Shown in pieces: positions 1 to 8,106 of a stretch of 64,000 nt of DNA. The DNA lies in assembly GCA_026168805.1 (NCBI GenBank), contig JAPFDS010000012.1:1-64000 (forward strand), in the 5' to 3' direction. Numbering within the stretch: the first letter of the stretch is position 1; the number at the start of each line of letters is the position of its first letter. The stretch comes from Caryophanales bacterium. Lineage in GTDB: Bacteria > Bacillota > Bacilli > Bacillales > Amphibacillaceae. Under the pieces are notes generated by a model that saw only the letters and a list, made by a program, of their open reading frames with translations, ran no database searches and had not been told where the DNA came from. Made by a program: the position numbers and the translations under genes.

Positions 1-105
1 ACTAGGGGAAGGTCAACTAAACCCGGCCTTTGCGGCCAACGTCGACATACCCCTTGCCGGGGCAGGGTCTTGCCTATGCCTCTGCTCCCGCGGGAGTCTA
101 CGTAT
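1..105 (-). repeat. GC-rich Bacillaceae intergenic repeat, cut by window edge
   Basis: A GC-rich block in an otherwise AT-rich region. On the minus strand it reads GTAGACTCCCGCGGGAGCAG, then AAGACCCTGCCCCGGC. This layout (TAGACTCC-GCGGGA, then AAGACCC-GC) resembles a dispersed GC-rich repeat I recall from Bacillaceae intergenic regions; its function is unknown. It contains short dyads (CTCCCGCGGGAG; CCCGGCCTTTGCGGCC) and abuts the promoter region of the sirtuin gene. The far end lies outside the window, so length and terminal repeats cannot be judged. Confidence 0.5.
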
Positions 106-200
106 ATTTCCTACGCTAAATTAGAATGTTATTCGTATTTTGGGAGATACAACTTTGATTTATCTCTGCCTCTTTTAGTATACTTAAGGAGGTTTTTATA

Positions 201-929
201 ATGGAAGAACTTGCACAATGGATGAAAGATGCTAAAAACACTGTTGTTTTTACAGGCGCTGGTATGTCGACTGAAAGTGGTTTACCAGATTTTCGTTCGA
301 GTGATCGAGGATTGTGGGAAAAATTTAATCCAGATGAGCTTGCTAACGTGAACGCAGTTACAAAAAACACAGAAGAATTCACATCCTTTTATCAATACCG
401 CCTCTCTGAAATTACAAAGTACAAGCCCCATCAAGGACATGCGATCTTAGGCAAGTGGGAAAAGGATGGTGTGATTCATTCCATTATTACTCAAAATGTG
501 GATGGATTTCATCATGACGCAGGAAACAAAAATGTCCATGAATTACATGGGTCCTTTCGTACGTTCCACTGCCACACATGTGAGAAACAACATCCAAGTC
601 AATTGTTTTTAGACGGGGATGCTACGTGCCACCATTGTGGAGGTGTCATTAGGCCAGGAATCGTCCTGTTTGGTGAATCCCTTCCTCAAGATACATTTGC
701 AGCAGCTGAGGTCGATAGTACAGAGGCGGATCTATTTATCGTTCTTGGATCATCTTTATCGGTCACCCCGGCAAATATGTTCCCGATAATCGCAAAAGAC
801 CACGGAGCCAAACTCGTAATTATTAACCGAGACGACACACCATATAATTACCTAGCAGACAAAGTCATTCAAGACATACCTATCCAACAAGCACTTATTA
901 CATTGGATCAACACATGCAAATGAAGTAA
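201..929 (+). CDS. NAD-dependent protein deacylase (sirtuin, Sir2/CobB family)
   Basis: A 242-residue cytoplasmic Sir2-family enzyme that uses NAD+ to remove acyl groups from lysine. The Rossmann NAD motif GAGMSTESGLPDFRS lies near residues 19-33, TQNVDGFHHDAG at 97-108, and catalytic His116 in HELHGS. A structural zinc site is made by C124-x2-C127 and C143-x2-C146, and GSSLSVTPAN (about 183-192) binds NAD. Residues Y64-x-x-R67 fall where class III sirtuins carry the Y-x-x-R pair that recognises acidic acyl groups, so desuccinylase or demalonylase activity is possible (inference). The start is set by TAAGGAGG seven bases upstream. It is monocistronic and convergent with the next gene. Confidence 0.9.
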   Translation: MEELAQWMKDAKNTVVFTGAGMSTESGLPDFRSSDRGLWEKFNPDELANVNAVTKNTEEFTSFYQYRLSEITKYKPHQGHAILGKWEKDGVIHSIITQNVDGFHHDAGNKNVHELHGSFRTFHCHTCEKQHPSQLFLDGDATCHHCGGVIRPGIVLFGESLPQDTFAAAEVDSTEADLFIVLGSSLSVTPANMFPIIAKDHGAKLVIINRDDTPYNYLADKVIQDIPIQQALITLDQHMQMK

Positions 930-946
930 ATCTTCACCACACACTT

Positions 947-996
947 AAAAAACCCCCTTTACGTGGAGTTTTTGATGTCCACTATAAAGGGGGGAG
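947..996. terminator. Bidirectional terminator between sirtuin and lipoprotein genes
   Basis: Inverted arms CCCCCTTTA and TAAAGGGGG, preceded by an A-run, followed by a T-rich stretch, and lying between two convergent genes. The loop is long and contains a smaller CGTGG/CCAC pairing. Confidence 0.65.
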
Positions 997-1002
997 TACA
1001 TT

Positions 1003-1524
1003 TTATTGCTCATATGGTTCCATTCCTGTAATTTCTGAACCTGCAATTTTCCAATCGCCATCTTCTACCACTAACGTATGAATAATTTCTAAAATATTAT
1101 CTTCCATGCCTTCAATTTCATCGATAGCAACCGTTGTTTGCACAACGCCAATTTCAACTACCTCTTCATCTGTAGATAAGACCTCATAGTCTACGATTTC
1201 CATCTCTGTCTTTCCTTCATCGAACATTTGTTGAACAGCATCTTTAGTCATTTCTTGATCCTCTTCTGGAATCGCCTTTAAATAGCCATCGACATCTTGG
1301 GCGTTTGCATATTCAATGTTCTTAAACAAAACATCTAATGCCGCTTCTGCCTCTTCTTCGTTGATGTCATCTGCCTCCGAGTTGGCTGATTCATCTGCCT
1401 CCGAGTTGGTTGATTCATCTGGCTTCGAGCTGGCTGATTCATCTACATCTTTCTCTTCTGAATCTCCACATCCTGCAATGACGAACATCAGAACTGCAAC
1501 AGTAAGTAAAAGCCACTTTTTCAT
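1003..1524 (-). CDS. Lipoprotein with acidic linker and NTF2-like domain
   Basis: A 173-residue exported lipoprotein. A lysine-containing signal peptide ends in a lipobox (VIAGC, Cys19). It is followed by a Ser/Asp/Glu/Asn-rich spacer (about 22-56) built of three 8-residue repeats, then a roughly 110-residue alpha+beta domain ending in VVEDGDWKIAG. That ending is typical of NTF2/SnoaL-like envelope domains, and similar endings occur in two zinc-ribbon proteins elsewhere in this window. No catalytic residues are recognisable and the role is unknown; ligand binding or a scaffold role at the membrane surface is plausible. It is a single gene with its own ribosome binding site (AAAGGGGATATGAAAA before ATG). 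Confidence 0.7.
   Translation of the reverse strand: MKKWLLLTVAVLMFVIAGCGDSEEKDVDESASSKPDESTNSEADESANSEADDINEEEAEAALDVLFKNIEYANAQDVDGYLKAIPEEDQEMTKDAVQQMFDEGKTEMEIVDYEVLSTDEEVVEIGVVQTTVAIDEIEGMEDNILEIIHTLVVEDGDWKIAGSEITGMEPYEQ
1367..1438 (-). repeat. Three 24-bp tandem repeats inside the lipoprotein gene
   Basis: Three consecutive 24-bp units, each starting TCATCTG-C-TC on the plus strand, encode the 8-residue repeats (S-E-A-D-E-S-A-N type) of the acidic spacer. The first two units differ at one base and the third is more diverged. In-frame copy number can change without disturbing the reading frame. Confidence 0.85.
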
Positions 1525-1638
1525 TTTTCATATCCCCTTTACGACAAGTATACTGGTAGTTTACTAGGGTCGCTTTTGTATGTTAATGGATTTCAGAATG
1601 CGTATTTACATAACGATCATGTCGCAGGATGGAGGTAT

Positions 1639-2436
1639 TTATCTTCGACTATGCACCTTCACCTTCCCCACATCCGTTTCCAAATACACTTCATACCTTG
1701 CGTCGATAACAGGAATGGAAGTTTTTTCACCGAATATCTTAACTGATCCTAGACTGGAGCTCCCCAAGAAAGAAACGTCTTCCGGCTGCGTATCGAGTGC
1801 TAATTTAACACTCCCAACATCAGATTGTAAATACATATTCCCTGTTACTGTTTCCAAATCAACGTCGACACTTCCAACATTACTGATTGCTGTAATGTCT
1901 CCTGTGCTTCTATCAATCGCAATAGATCCAACAGAAGATATCGCCTCAATCATATTTCCGCGCACGTTGATAATATCTATTTTTTGTACATCTGTTTGAA
2001 CGGTTAACTCATCTACGTGAACATCCTGAACAAGAACCGAACCGACTGCGTTCTGGATATTGATGGATGATGTATTATCTTTCGGTACATACACTTTCAT
2101 ATTTTTAGGTGTCATATTAAGCGTAGGGATTCTTAGAAGTGCAAGGATTTTTTGTCGCTTGATTTCCAATTGATTTCCAGATTCATCAATCGTCACACGG
2201 TCGCTCCTTCTATTTCCATCCTCTTCCCACTCCACGACAATATTTGATCCTGTAGTAGGTAAAATCTCAATGGAAGCGACCCGATCTTTAATATAGATTG
2301 TATTGATATGATCATTCTCTACCGTATATTCATATTGTACATTTTGTGTCAGTAGATAGTCTTTCACAGTAAAGATTGCACCGATGATTCCAATCACTAT
2401 AAAAATTATACTGACAAACACACGTATGTTTTTCAT
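1639..2436 (-). CDS. DUF4097-family membrane-anchored beta-helix protein (LiaG-like)
   Basis: A 265-residue protein with one N-terminal membrane anchor (about residues 7-28). The extracytoplasmic part consists of short repeating beta strands with recurring V-G-S-V/I motifs (NAVGSVLVQD, SSVGSIAID, SNVGSVDVD, SDVGSVKLA). This is the pattern of the DUF4097 adhesin-like family, which includes B. subtilis LiaG. Its ATG overlaps the stop of the upstream HAAS gene by four bases, so the two are probably translationally coupled. A role in envelope-stress sensing is inference from related pairs. Confidence 0.75.
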   Translation of the reverse strand: MKNIRVFVSIIFIVIGIIGAIFTVKDYLLTQNVQYEYTVENDHINTIYIKDRVASIEILPTTGSNIVVEWEEDGNRRSDRVTIDESGNQLEIKRQKILALLRIPTLNMTPKNMKVYVPKDNTSSINIQNAVGSVLVQDVHVDELTVQTDVQKIDIINVRGNMIEAISSVGSIAIDRSTGDITAISNVGSVDVDLETVTGNMYLQSDVGSVKLALDTQPEDVSFLGSSSLGSVKIFGEKTSIPVIDARYEVYLETDVGKVKVHSRR

Positions 2437-2981
2437 AGTTTCCCCTCATAAATGACGCGTTTATTCCAATCGATATATGCCTTTATTCCTTGAACAGACA
2501 TATGTATACCACTTTTGACAGCTGGATAAATAAGTAGTGCTCCACCAAATAACACGAATGAAATCATTAGTTCAAATACATGTCCGCCCTGCAATATAAA
2601 GTTGCCCAAAACAAGCAGTGGTGAAATGAAACAAACACCAAATGCGATGAGTAATGCGAAACCTGCGCCACTAAGAGCTACGAATGGTCCAATCACTATA
2701 ATAAGATTAAAAAATATGAGTCCAATGGCAATAAGAATGGATGGTCCATTTGATGTAGGTTTCTCTTCTTCATTTGTGCGTGCATGTTCTTTTTCTTTAA
2801 TCGACTGCGCAAGCTCTGTTGCGCTACCCCCTAAACGATCAATAATTTCCTCGTCTGTTAACCCTTCGTCTGTAGCCTCTTGAAAGTAGTATGTATACTC
2901 TTGGATGATTTCATCAATCGTTTCTTCCGGAAGTCCTCGTAACTCCATCTTTAACTCCAATAAAAACAATCGTTCACTCAT
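2433..2981 (-). CDS. HAAS domain (DUF1700-type) membrane protein
   Basis: A 182-residue protein. An N-terminal helical HAAS-like region (about 1-60; MSERLFLLELKMELRGLP, then YYFQEATDEGLTDEEII) is followed by at least three hydrophobic helices. HAAS domains usually accompany PadR-family regulators and DUF4097 proteins, and here the DUF4097 partner follows with a 4-bp overlap. The chosen ATG has GGAGGTG seven bases upstream. A longer in-frame version would add 38 residues of unrelated sequence without a good binding site. No PadR gene lies immediately upstream, which is unusual for this arrangement. Confidence 0.75.
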   Translation of the reverse strand: MSERLFLLELKMELRGLPEETIDEIIQEYTYYFQEATDEGLTDEEIIDRLGGSATELAQSIKEKEHARTNEEEKPTSNGPSILIAIGLIFFNLIIVIGPFVALSGAGFALLIAFGVCFISPLLVLGNFILQGGHVFELMISFVLFGGALLIYPAVKSGIHMSVQGIKAYIDWNKRVIYEGKL

Positions 2982-3238
2982 GATACACCTCCATTTCATA
3001 AATTCTTGTAGCATACAATTTACTAATATACCACAATTATAGAAAAAATTATATACTCTTTTTACAGATTTCGCTTGATTTGTAACCGTTTTCAATATAC
3101 CCTATTGTGAAGGTTATGGAAACTCTTTCAGCTTATTTACTTCATTTATATTTATTATTCTATTGAATGCCATACTCTATGCTATGATAACTTCCATAAC
3201 TAAAAGTGTGTACGAACAATTATTTAGGAGGGACAAAC

Positions 3239-4522
3239 ATGAAAAAGGTTAAAAATCGCTGGCTCATAGCCGCATCTGCACTTGGAATTCATATGTCGAT
3301 CGGTTCTGCATATGCTTGGAGTGTTTTTACCGATCCATTGAGAGATGCTTTTGGTTGGTCTCAGTCACAAGTTTCCTTCGCTTTTAGTTTAGCCATTTTC
3401 TTTTTAGGTACATCTGCAGCTTTCATGGGACGTTTCGTTGAAAAGCAGGGCCCACGAAAGTCAGGTATGCTATCAGCAGCGTTTTTTGGAGTTGGTGTAG
3501 CGGGTTCAAGTATCGCTGTTTTAACAGGATCATTGCCATTATTATATCTATTTTATGGAGTCATCGGGGGAATTGGACTTGGAATAGGATACATTGCTCC
3601 CGTATCAACACTTGTAAAATGGTTTCCTGATAGACGAGGGTTAGCCACAGGTTTAGCCATTATGGGCTTCGGATTTGCTGCCCTCATTAGTGGACCTGTA
3701 GCTGAAAATTTAATTAGTAGTGTTGGTCTACGATCTACATTTCTCATTTTAGGGGTCGCTTACTTCGTCATTATGATGGCATCCGCACAATATTTGTCAC
3801 CTCCTCCTGAAGGATGGGCTCCAAAAGGATTTAAAGAGAATAAAGACAATGGCCGGATTAAAATCCGTCCGGACTTATCGCAACTCACTGCAAATGAAGC
3901 GGTAAAAACGCGCCGCTTTTGGATGTTATGGGTGATGTTATTCATAAACATTACTTGCGGAATTGCCATATTAGCTGTTGCTTCACCAATGGCACAAGAG
4001 TTGACAGGAATGACGGCTGTTTCTGCAGCTACAATGGTTGGGATTATGGGATTATTTAATGGTGGCGGGAGAATTGCTTGGGCCACCGTTTCGGATTATA
4101 TCGGACGACCAAATGTGTATACAACTTTCTTTGTGTTACAGATCGCAGCTTATTTCTTACTCAACGTTTCGACGAGCCAAATTTTATTTATGGTGTTGCT
4201 CTATGCAGTTATGACAACATATGGAGCAGGGTTCTCTTGTATCCCAGCATATATCGGAGATTTATTCGGAACAAAAGAGCTCAGTGCGATCCATGGCTAC
4301 ATCTTAACAGCATGGGCTGCAGCTGGAATTGTCGGACCTCTTCTGATATCATTAGTGTATGATCGTACGCAAAGCTACACTCTTACATTATCTATCTTTG
4401 TCGTTATGTTTGTAATCGCTTTAGCAATATCTATTTGGATTCGATCTGACATTAAACGACTAAGAGATTTGCAAGATGCTGAGCTGGCAAATGAGCCATC
4501 TGGCAAAGTAGCAGAAAGTTAA
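3239..4522 (+). CDS. MFS transporter, oxalate:formate antiporter (OFA) family
   Basis: A 427-residue 12-helix major facilitator. The start YAWSVFTDPLRDAFGWSQSQ and the MGRFVEKQGPRK loop are typical of the OFA family, whose founding member is the oxalate:formate antiporter OxlT. The substrate cannot be read from sequence, but the formate dehydrogenase and fdhD genes directly downstream make formate or a related small carboxylate likely (inference). The ATG is preceded by TAGGAGGG; an upstream in-frame ATG would add 11 residues and lacks a good site. A 252-bp gap separates it from the next gene, so it may be transcribed separately. Confidence 0.85.
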   Translation: MKKVKNRWLIAASALGIHMSIGSAYAWSVFTDPLRDAFGWSQSQVSFAFSLAIFFLGTSAAFMGRFVEKQGPRKSGMLSAAFFGVGVAGSSIAVLTGSLPLLYLFYGVIGGIGLGIGYIAPVSTLVKWFPDRRGLATGLAIMGFGFAALISGPVAENLISSVGLRSTFLILGVAYFVIMMASAQYLSPPPEGWAPKGFKENKDNGRIKIRPDLSQLTANEAVKTRRFWMLWVMLFINITCGIAILAVASPMAQELTGMTAVSAATMVGIMGLFNGGGRIAWATVSDYIGRPNVYTTFFVLQIAAYFLLNVSTSQILFMVLLYAVMTTYGAGFSCIPAYIGDLFGTKELSAIHGYILTAWAAAGIVGPLLISLVYDRTQSYTLTLSIFVVMFVIALAISIWIRSDIKRLRDLQDAELANEPSGKVAES

Positions 4523-4683
4523 GAATAGCTTCTGTTTGATTCAAAAATCGAACATATCGTACATGTATATGTGTACGTGCACCAATAATGAACGATTACT
4601 TTACAAGCGCTATAACTGATTCTTTTTAAAACCAAAAAAAGATTTGTGTTATGGCGCTTTTGTAATGGTTTATTGTTTACATG

Positions 4684-4706
4684 TAATCTGCTAGATTAGC
4701 AGATTA
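4684..4706. promoter_or_regulatory. Perfect 10-bp inverted repeat, candidate operator of the formate dehydrogenase gene
   Basis: TAATCTGCTA-GAT-TAGCAGATTA: two perfect 10-bp arms around a 3-bp spacer, about 70 bp upstream of the TTG start. There is no T-run after it, so an operator for a dimeric regulator fits better than a terminator. The regulator is not identifiable here. Confidence 0.5.
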
Positions 4707-4724
4707 TTGTTATGTAAATGAGTT

Positions 4725-4739
4725 AGTGAATTTCATAAT
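4725..4739. promoter_or_regulatory. 15-bp motif shared with the mrp upstream region
   Basis: AGTGAATTTCATAAT occurs here, 35 bp before the formate dehydrogenase start, and twice more as an inverted pair in the usp-mrp intergenic region. It contains the short dyad TGAATTTCA and a -10-like CATAAT. A shared regulator or promoter element is inferred. Confidence 0.4.
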
Positions 4740-4774
4740 GTGGAAAACACTCAGTTATTTTAGGAGGGATTCTT

Positions 4775-7126
4775 TTGAGTAAAACGAAACATACAGGTCC
4801 AGAAAAATTACCAAAGATGCCGGATCCAAGTTTATGGGTCAGTAAAGTTCCTTTTGGGCTAGGGAAAATTAAGCCTCGTCACATCCGTGATACGGTTAAG
4901 ACAATGTGGGATAACAAGGATAATCTACCGTATGCGACACGTATTCTCACACAAGGCGTTTGTGACGGTTGTGCCCTTGGTGTATCTGGTTTGAAAGACC
5001 AAACATTAAAAGGACCACATTTATGTACAACGAGATTAAACGTTCTTCGTTTAAATACCATGCCTGCCATGGAAGAGGACGTCATTCATGCGGATATAGA
5101 TGAGTTGCGCAAAATGGATAGTACAGAACTGCGTCAATTAGGCCGTATCCCATACCCACTCATTCGCAGACCTGGGGAAAACAAATTCTCACGTCTAAGC
5201 TGGGATGATGCACTCGATATGGTTGCAGCAAAAATGCGCAAACTTGATCCAAAACAGTATGCATTTTATTTAACAGCTCGCGGGATTACGAACGAAGTGT
5301 ATTATACAGCAGCAAAAATGAGTCGTTTCTTAGGAACGAATAATATTGATAACGCTTCTCGTATTTGTCATTCACCATCCAAAACAGCACTCACCCGTTC
5401 GGTTGGAATTGGTGCTTCAAGCTGTAACTATAAAGATTGGATTGGCACAGATGTACTCGTATTCTGGGGTTCTGTTGCAGCAAACAACCAACCCGTTTCT
5501 ACTAAATATATGTATGCAGCCAAGCGTAAAGGGACAAAAATTATCGTTATTAACCCGTACCACGAGCCATCTATGGACGAATATTGGGTACCTTCCATTC
5601 CAGAATCAGCCTTATTTGGAACAAAAATTGCTGATGATTTCTATCAAGTAAATATTGGTGGAGATATTGCATTTATGCATGGAATTATGAAACATTGGTT
5701 TGAGATGGAAGAAGAAAAAGAAGGTTCAGCATTGGACCATGCGTTCATTCAACAACACGTGAATGGCTTAGAAGCGTTGCGTGAAAAAGTAACATCTTTT
5801 GAATGGGAACAGTTAGAAGAATCTTCAGGAGTGACCAAAGACCGCATGGGTGAACTTGCTACATTACTCGCAAATTCAGACTCAGGAGTGTTTGTTTGGT
5901 CTATGGGGCTCACGATGCACCGTTTCGCTACCGATAACATCTCACAAGTAGCAAACCTTGCTTTACTCCGTGGCTTCTTAGGGAGAGAACACACAGGTCT
6001 TATGCCAATCCGTGGACACTCTGGCGTTCAAGGCTCTGGAGAAATGGGTGCAGATCCGTTTTCACTTCCAGGCGGGCCAATGGATGACGAAAATAAAAAG
6101 CGCGTAGAGCAAACATGGGGCTTTGACATTCCTGATTGGCAAGGAGATATTGTTGGTGTTTCTTTAGAAAATGCCGTCCTTCCAGACAATCACGAACGCA
6201 AACTAGATCTGTATTACATGTCTGGTGGAAACTTCTTAGAAACCATGCCAAATCCTGAATTCGTACAAGAGTGTTTGGAAAGCGTTGATATTCGTGTACA
6301 CCAAGACATTATTTTTAATACATCTACCCTTGTGGATGCTAGAGAAGCGGTCATCGTACTTCCAGCAATGACAAGGTATGAACAACCTGGTGGAGGAACA
6401 TCCACTTCTACGGAACGAATGGTTTATTATTCACCAGAAATTAAAGGACCTCGTATTGAAGAAGCACGATCAGAGTGGGAAATATACGTTGATCTCGCAA
6501 AACGTGTGAAACCTGAAGAAGCACACTTAATTGACTTCCAAAGTGCACAAGAGGTTCGCGATGAGATTGCAGTCGCAGCACCAAACTATGATGGAATTCA
6601 ACATCTCAAAGATCGAGGAGACGTATTCCAGTGGGGTGGCGCGTGGCTGTGTGAAGGCGGAGAATGTCCGACACCCGATGGGAAAGGAAACTTAATCGTT
6701 GCAGAGTTACCTGAACTCCGTAAACCTGAAGGACACTTCTACGTAACGACACGTCGCGGAAAGCAATTTAACTCGATGATTTATGGAGAAAAAGATCCAT
6801 TCAATGATGCAGATCGTTATGATGTGCTCATGAATGAAGAAGATGCTAAAAAGCATGAAATCCAAGATGCAGACGCGATTGTTGTCTATAACCAATATGG
6901 AACATTTACCGGCCGGGCTAAATTTGTACCGATTCGTTCTGGAAACATTGAAGTACACTGGCCTGAAGGAAACCCGCTCATTCAAGATGGCGTCTATGAA
7001 GAATTTGCTGGAATTCCAGAGTTCCATACCGCAGTAATCGTTGAAAAAGCGGAAACATATTTCTCACAAAAAGATAAACAATATGTAGAGAAGCGTGTGG
7101 AAGAGCTGGAAATGGAACCAAGCTAA
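4775..7126 (+). CDS. Molybdopterin oxidoreductase, FdhF/YdeP-like formate dehydrogenase alpha subunit
   Basis: A 783-residue cytoplasmic molybdopterin enzyme of the YdeP-like oxidoreductase-alpha family. Near the N-terminus GVCDGCALG plus a third cysteine (C63, C66, C84) probably bind an Fe-S cluster. ARGITNEVYY (168-177) and ASRICHSPSK, with C198 as likely Mo ligand, mark the catalytic domain, and GHSGVQGSGEMGADP and a C-terminal molydopterin dinucleotide-binding domain (about 650-770) follow. Formate is the likely substrate because fdhD is 20 bp downstream and an OFA transporter precedes it, although YdeP-type members are not all proven formate dehydrogenases. The start is TTG with TAGGAGGG upstream. 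No extra ferredoxin-like subunit is encoded next to it. Confidence 0.85.
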   Translation: MSKTKHTGPEKLPKMPDPSLWVSKVPFGLGKIKPRHIRDTVKTMWDNKDNLPYATRILTQGVCDGCALGVSGLKDQTLKGPHLCTTRLNVLRLNTMPAMEEDVIHADIDELRKMDSTELRQLGRIPYPLIRRPGENKFSRLSWDDALDMVAAKMRKLDPKQYAFYLTARGITNEVYYTAAKMSRFLGTNNIDNASRICHSPSKTALTRSVGIGASSCNYKDWIGTDVLVFWGSVAANNQPVSTKYMYAAKRKGTKIIVINPYHEPSMDEYWVPSIPESALFGTKIADDFYQVNIGGDIAFMHGIMKHWFEMEEEKEGSALDHAFIQQHVNGLEALREKVTSFEWEQLEESSGVTKDRMGELATLLANSDSGVFVWSMGLTMHRFATDNISQVANLALLRGFLGREHTGLMPIRGHSGVQGSGEMGADPFSLPGGPMDDENKKRVEQTWGFDIPDWQGDIVGVSLENAVLPDNHERKLDLYYMSGGNFLETMPNPEFVQECLESVDIRVHQDIIFNTSTLVDAREAVIVLPAMTRYEQPGGGTSTSTERMVYYSPEIKGPRIEEARSEWEIYVDLAKRVKPEEAHLIDFQSAQEVRDEIAVAAPNYDGIQHLKDRGDVFQWGGAWLCEGGECPTPDGKGNLIVAELPELRKPEGHFYVTTRRGKQFNSMIYGEKDPFNDADRYDVLMNEEDAKKHEIQDADAIVVYNQYGTFTGRAKFVPIRSGNIEVHWPEGNPLIQDGVYEEFAGIPEFHTAVIVEKAETYFSQKDKQYVEKRVEELEMEPS

Positions 7127-7146
7127 ACGATCGGAGTTGATATCAA

Positions 7147-7956
7147 GTGGATAAAACGATCCAAGATGGCTGGAAAACCGTCCGCTTTCAAGGTAGCACA
7201 CCTCAAGTGGAAGATGAAACAATCGCAATTGAATATCCAATGACTGTCATGATTAATGGTGAGGAGTTTGCGACGATGGTTTGTACGCCGACAGATGTGC
7301 GCGAACTCGTCATTGGATTTTTAGCATCGGAAGGCATCATCCGCTTTTTTGATGAAATTAAATCCATCCAAATCGATGAGGACCAAGGGTTCGCTCATAT
7401 CGAACTCTATAAAACACTCGATCATGAGAACCATGACCATTCCAAGCGATTTATTGGCTCTTGTTGTGGAAAAAGTAGACAATTTTACTTTAAAAGTGAT
7501 GTGCAAACTGCACGAACCATTACTACCGATCTGACAGTGACAGCGAATGATTGCCACGAAGCAATGGAAGCATTGCAATCGTCATCTGATCATTTTCAAA
7601 AAACAGGTGGCGTCCACAATGCTGCCTTATGGATTGACGGTGAATTAGTCGTTATTCGTACGGACATTGGTCGTCATAATGCGCTTGATAAAATTTACGG
7701 CTATGTGATCGAAAACAACATTCGATTGCGTGACGCAGTGATTGTTTTTAGCGGGCGCATGTCCTCAGAAGTGATCTTAAAAATATCTAAGATGGGTGTC
7801 GGTATTATCGTATCTAAATCCGCCCCAACAGATTTAGCACTCACACTTGCCGACGACCTTGGGATCACAGCGATTGGTTTCGTCCGCAGAAACAAGATGA
7901 ATGTGTACACACACACATATCGAGTGAAAGAAGCCAATAATGTTTCAATCGAGTAA
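7147..7956 (+). CDS. fdhD: Formate dehydrogenase accessory sulfurtransferase FdhD
   Basis: A 269-residue protein that transfers sulfur from a cysteine desulfurase to the molybdenum cofactor of formate dehydrogenase. The reactive cysteine region is GSCCGKSRQ (adjacent cysteines near residue 103). The family signature RTDIGRHNALDKIYG lies at about 176-190, followed by SGRMSSEVILK and SKSAPTDLA. The gene starts with GTG behind a CGGAG site, 20 bp after the dehydrogenase gene, so the two are almost certainly co-transcribed. Confidence 0.95.
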   Translation: MDKTIQDGWKTVRFQGSTPQVEDETIAIEYPMTVMINGEEFATMVCTPTDVRELVIGFLASEGIIRFFDEIKSIQIDEDQGFAHIELYKTLDHENHDHSKRFIGSCCGKSRQFYFKSDVQTARTITTDLTVTANDCHEAMEALQSSSDHFQKTGGVHNAALWIDGELVVIRTDIGRHNALDKIYGYVIENNIRLRDAVIVFSGRMSSEVILKISKMGVGIIVSKSAPTDLALTLADDLGITAIGFVRRNKMNVYTHTYRVKEANNVSIE

Positions 7957-7965
7957 AAGCCATAG

Positions 7966-7997
7966 AAAAGTCGCGCGTACAGACGTGCGACTTTTTT
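7966..7997 (+). terminator. Rho-independent terminator after fdhD
   Basis: AAAAGTCGCGCGT-ACA-GACGTGCGACTTTTTT: a GC-rich stem ending in a six-T tract just after the fdhD stop. It closes the formate dehydrogenase transcription unit. Confidence 0.85.
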
Positions 7998-8014
7998 GTG
8001 TGCGGTTTATTTAC

Positions 8015-8044
8015 TTGCACATCGTTCTTAAACAAGCGTACTAT
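8015..8044 (+). promoter_or_regulatory. Candidate sigma-A promoter of the flavin reductase gene
   Basis: TTGCAC, an 18-bp spacer and TACTAT lie about 60 bp upstream of the GTG start and just after the fdhD terminator. The match to consensus is moderate. Confidence 0.35.
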
Positions 8045-8106
8045 AGAATATGTGTTATGATTTTCATGAATTGATGTTGAAGGTTGTATGATTGGAGGAG
8101 ATACGA

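Noticed and set aside
4558..4577. CGTACATGTATATGTGTACG, an imperfect palindrome after the OFA transporter gene
   Set aside because: It has two mismatched pairs in a TA/TG-rich tract. It is weaker than the perfect palindrome 120 bp further on and not clearly functional.
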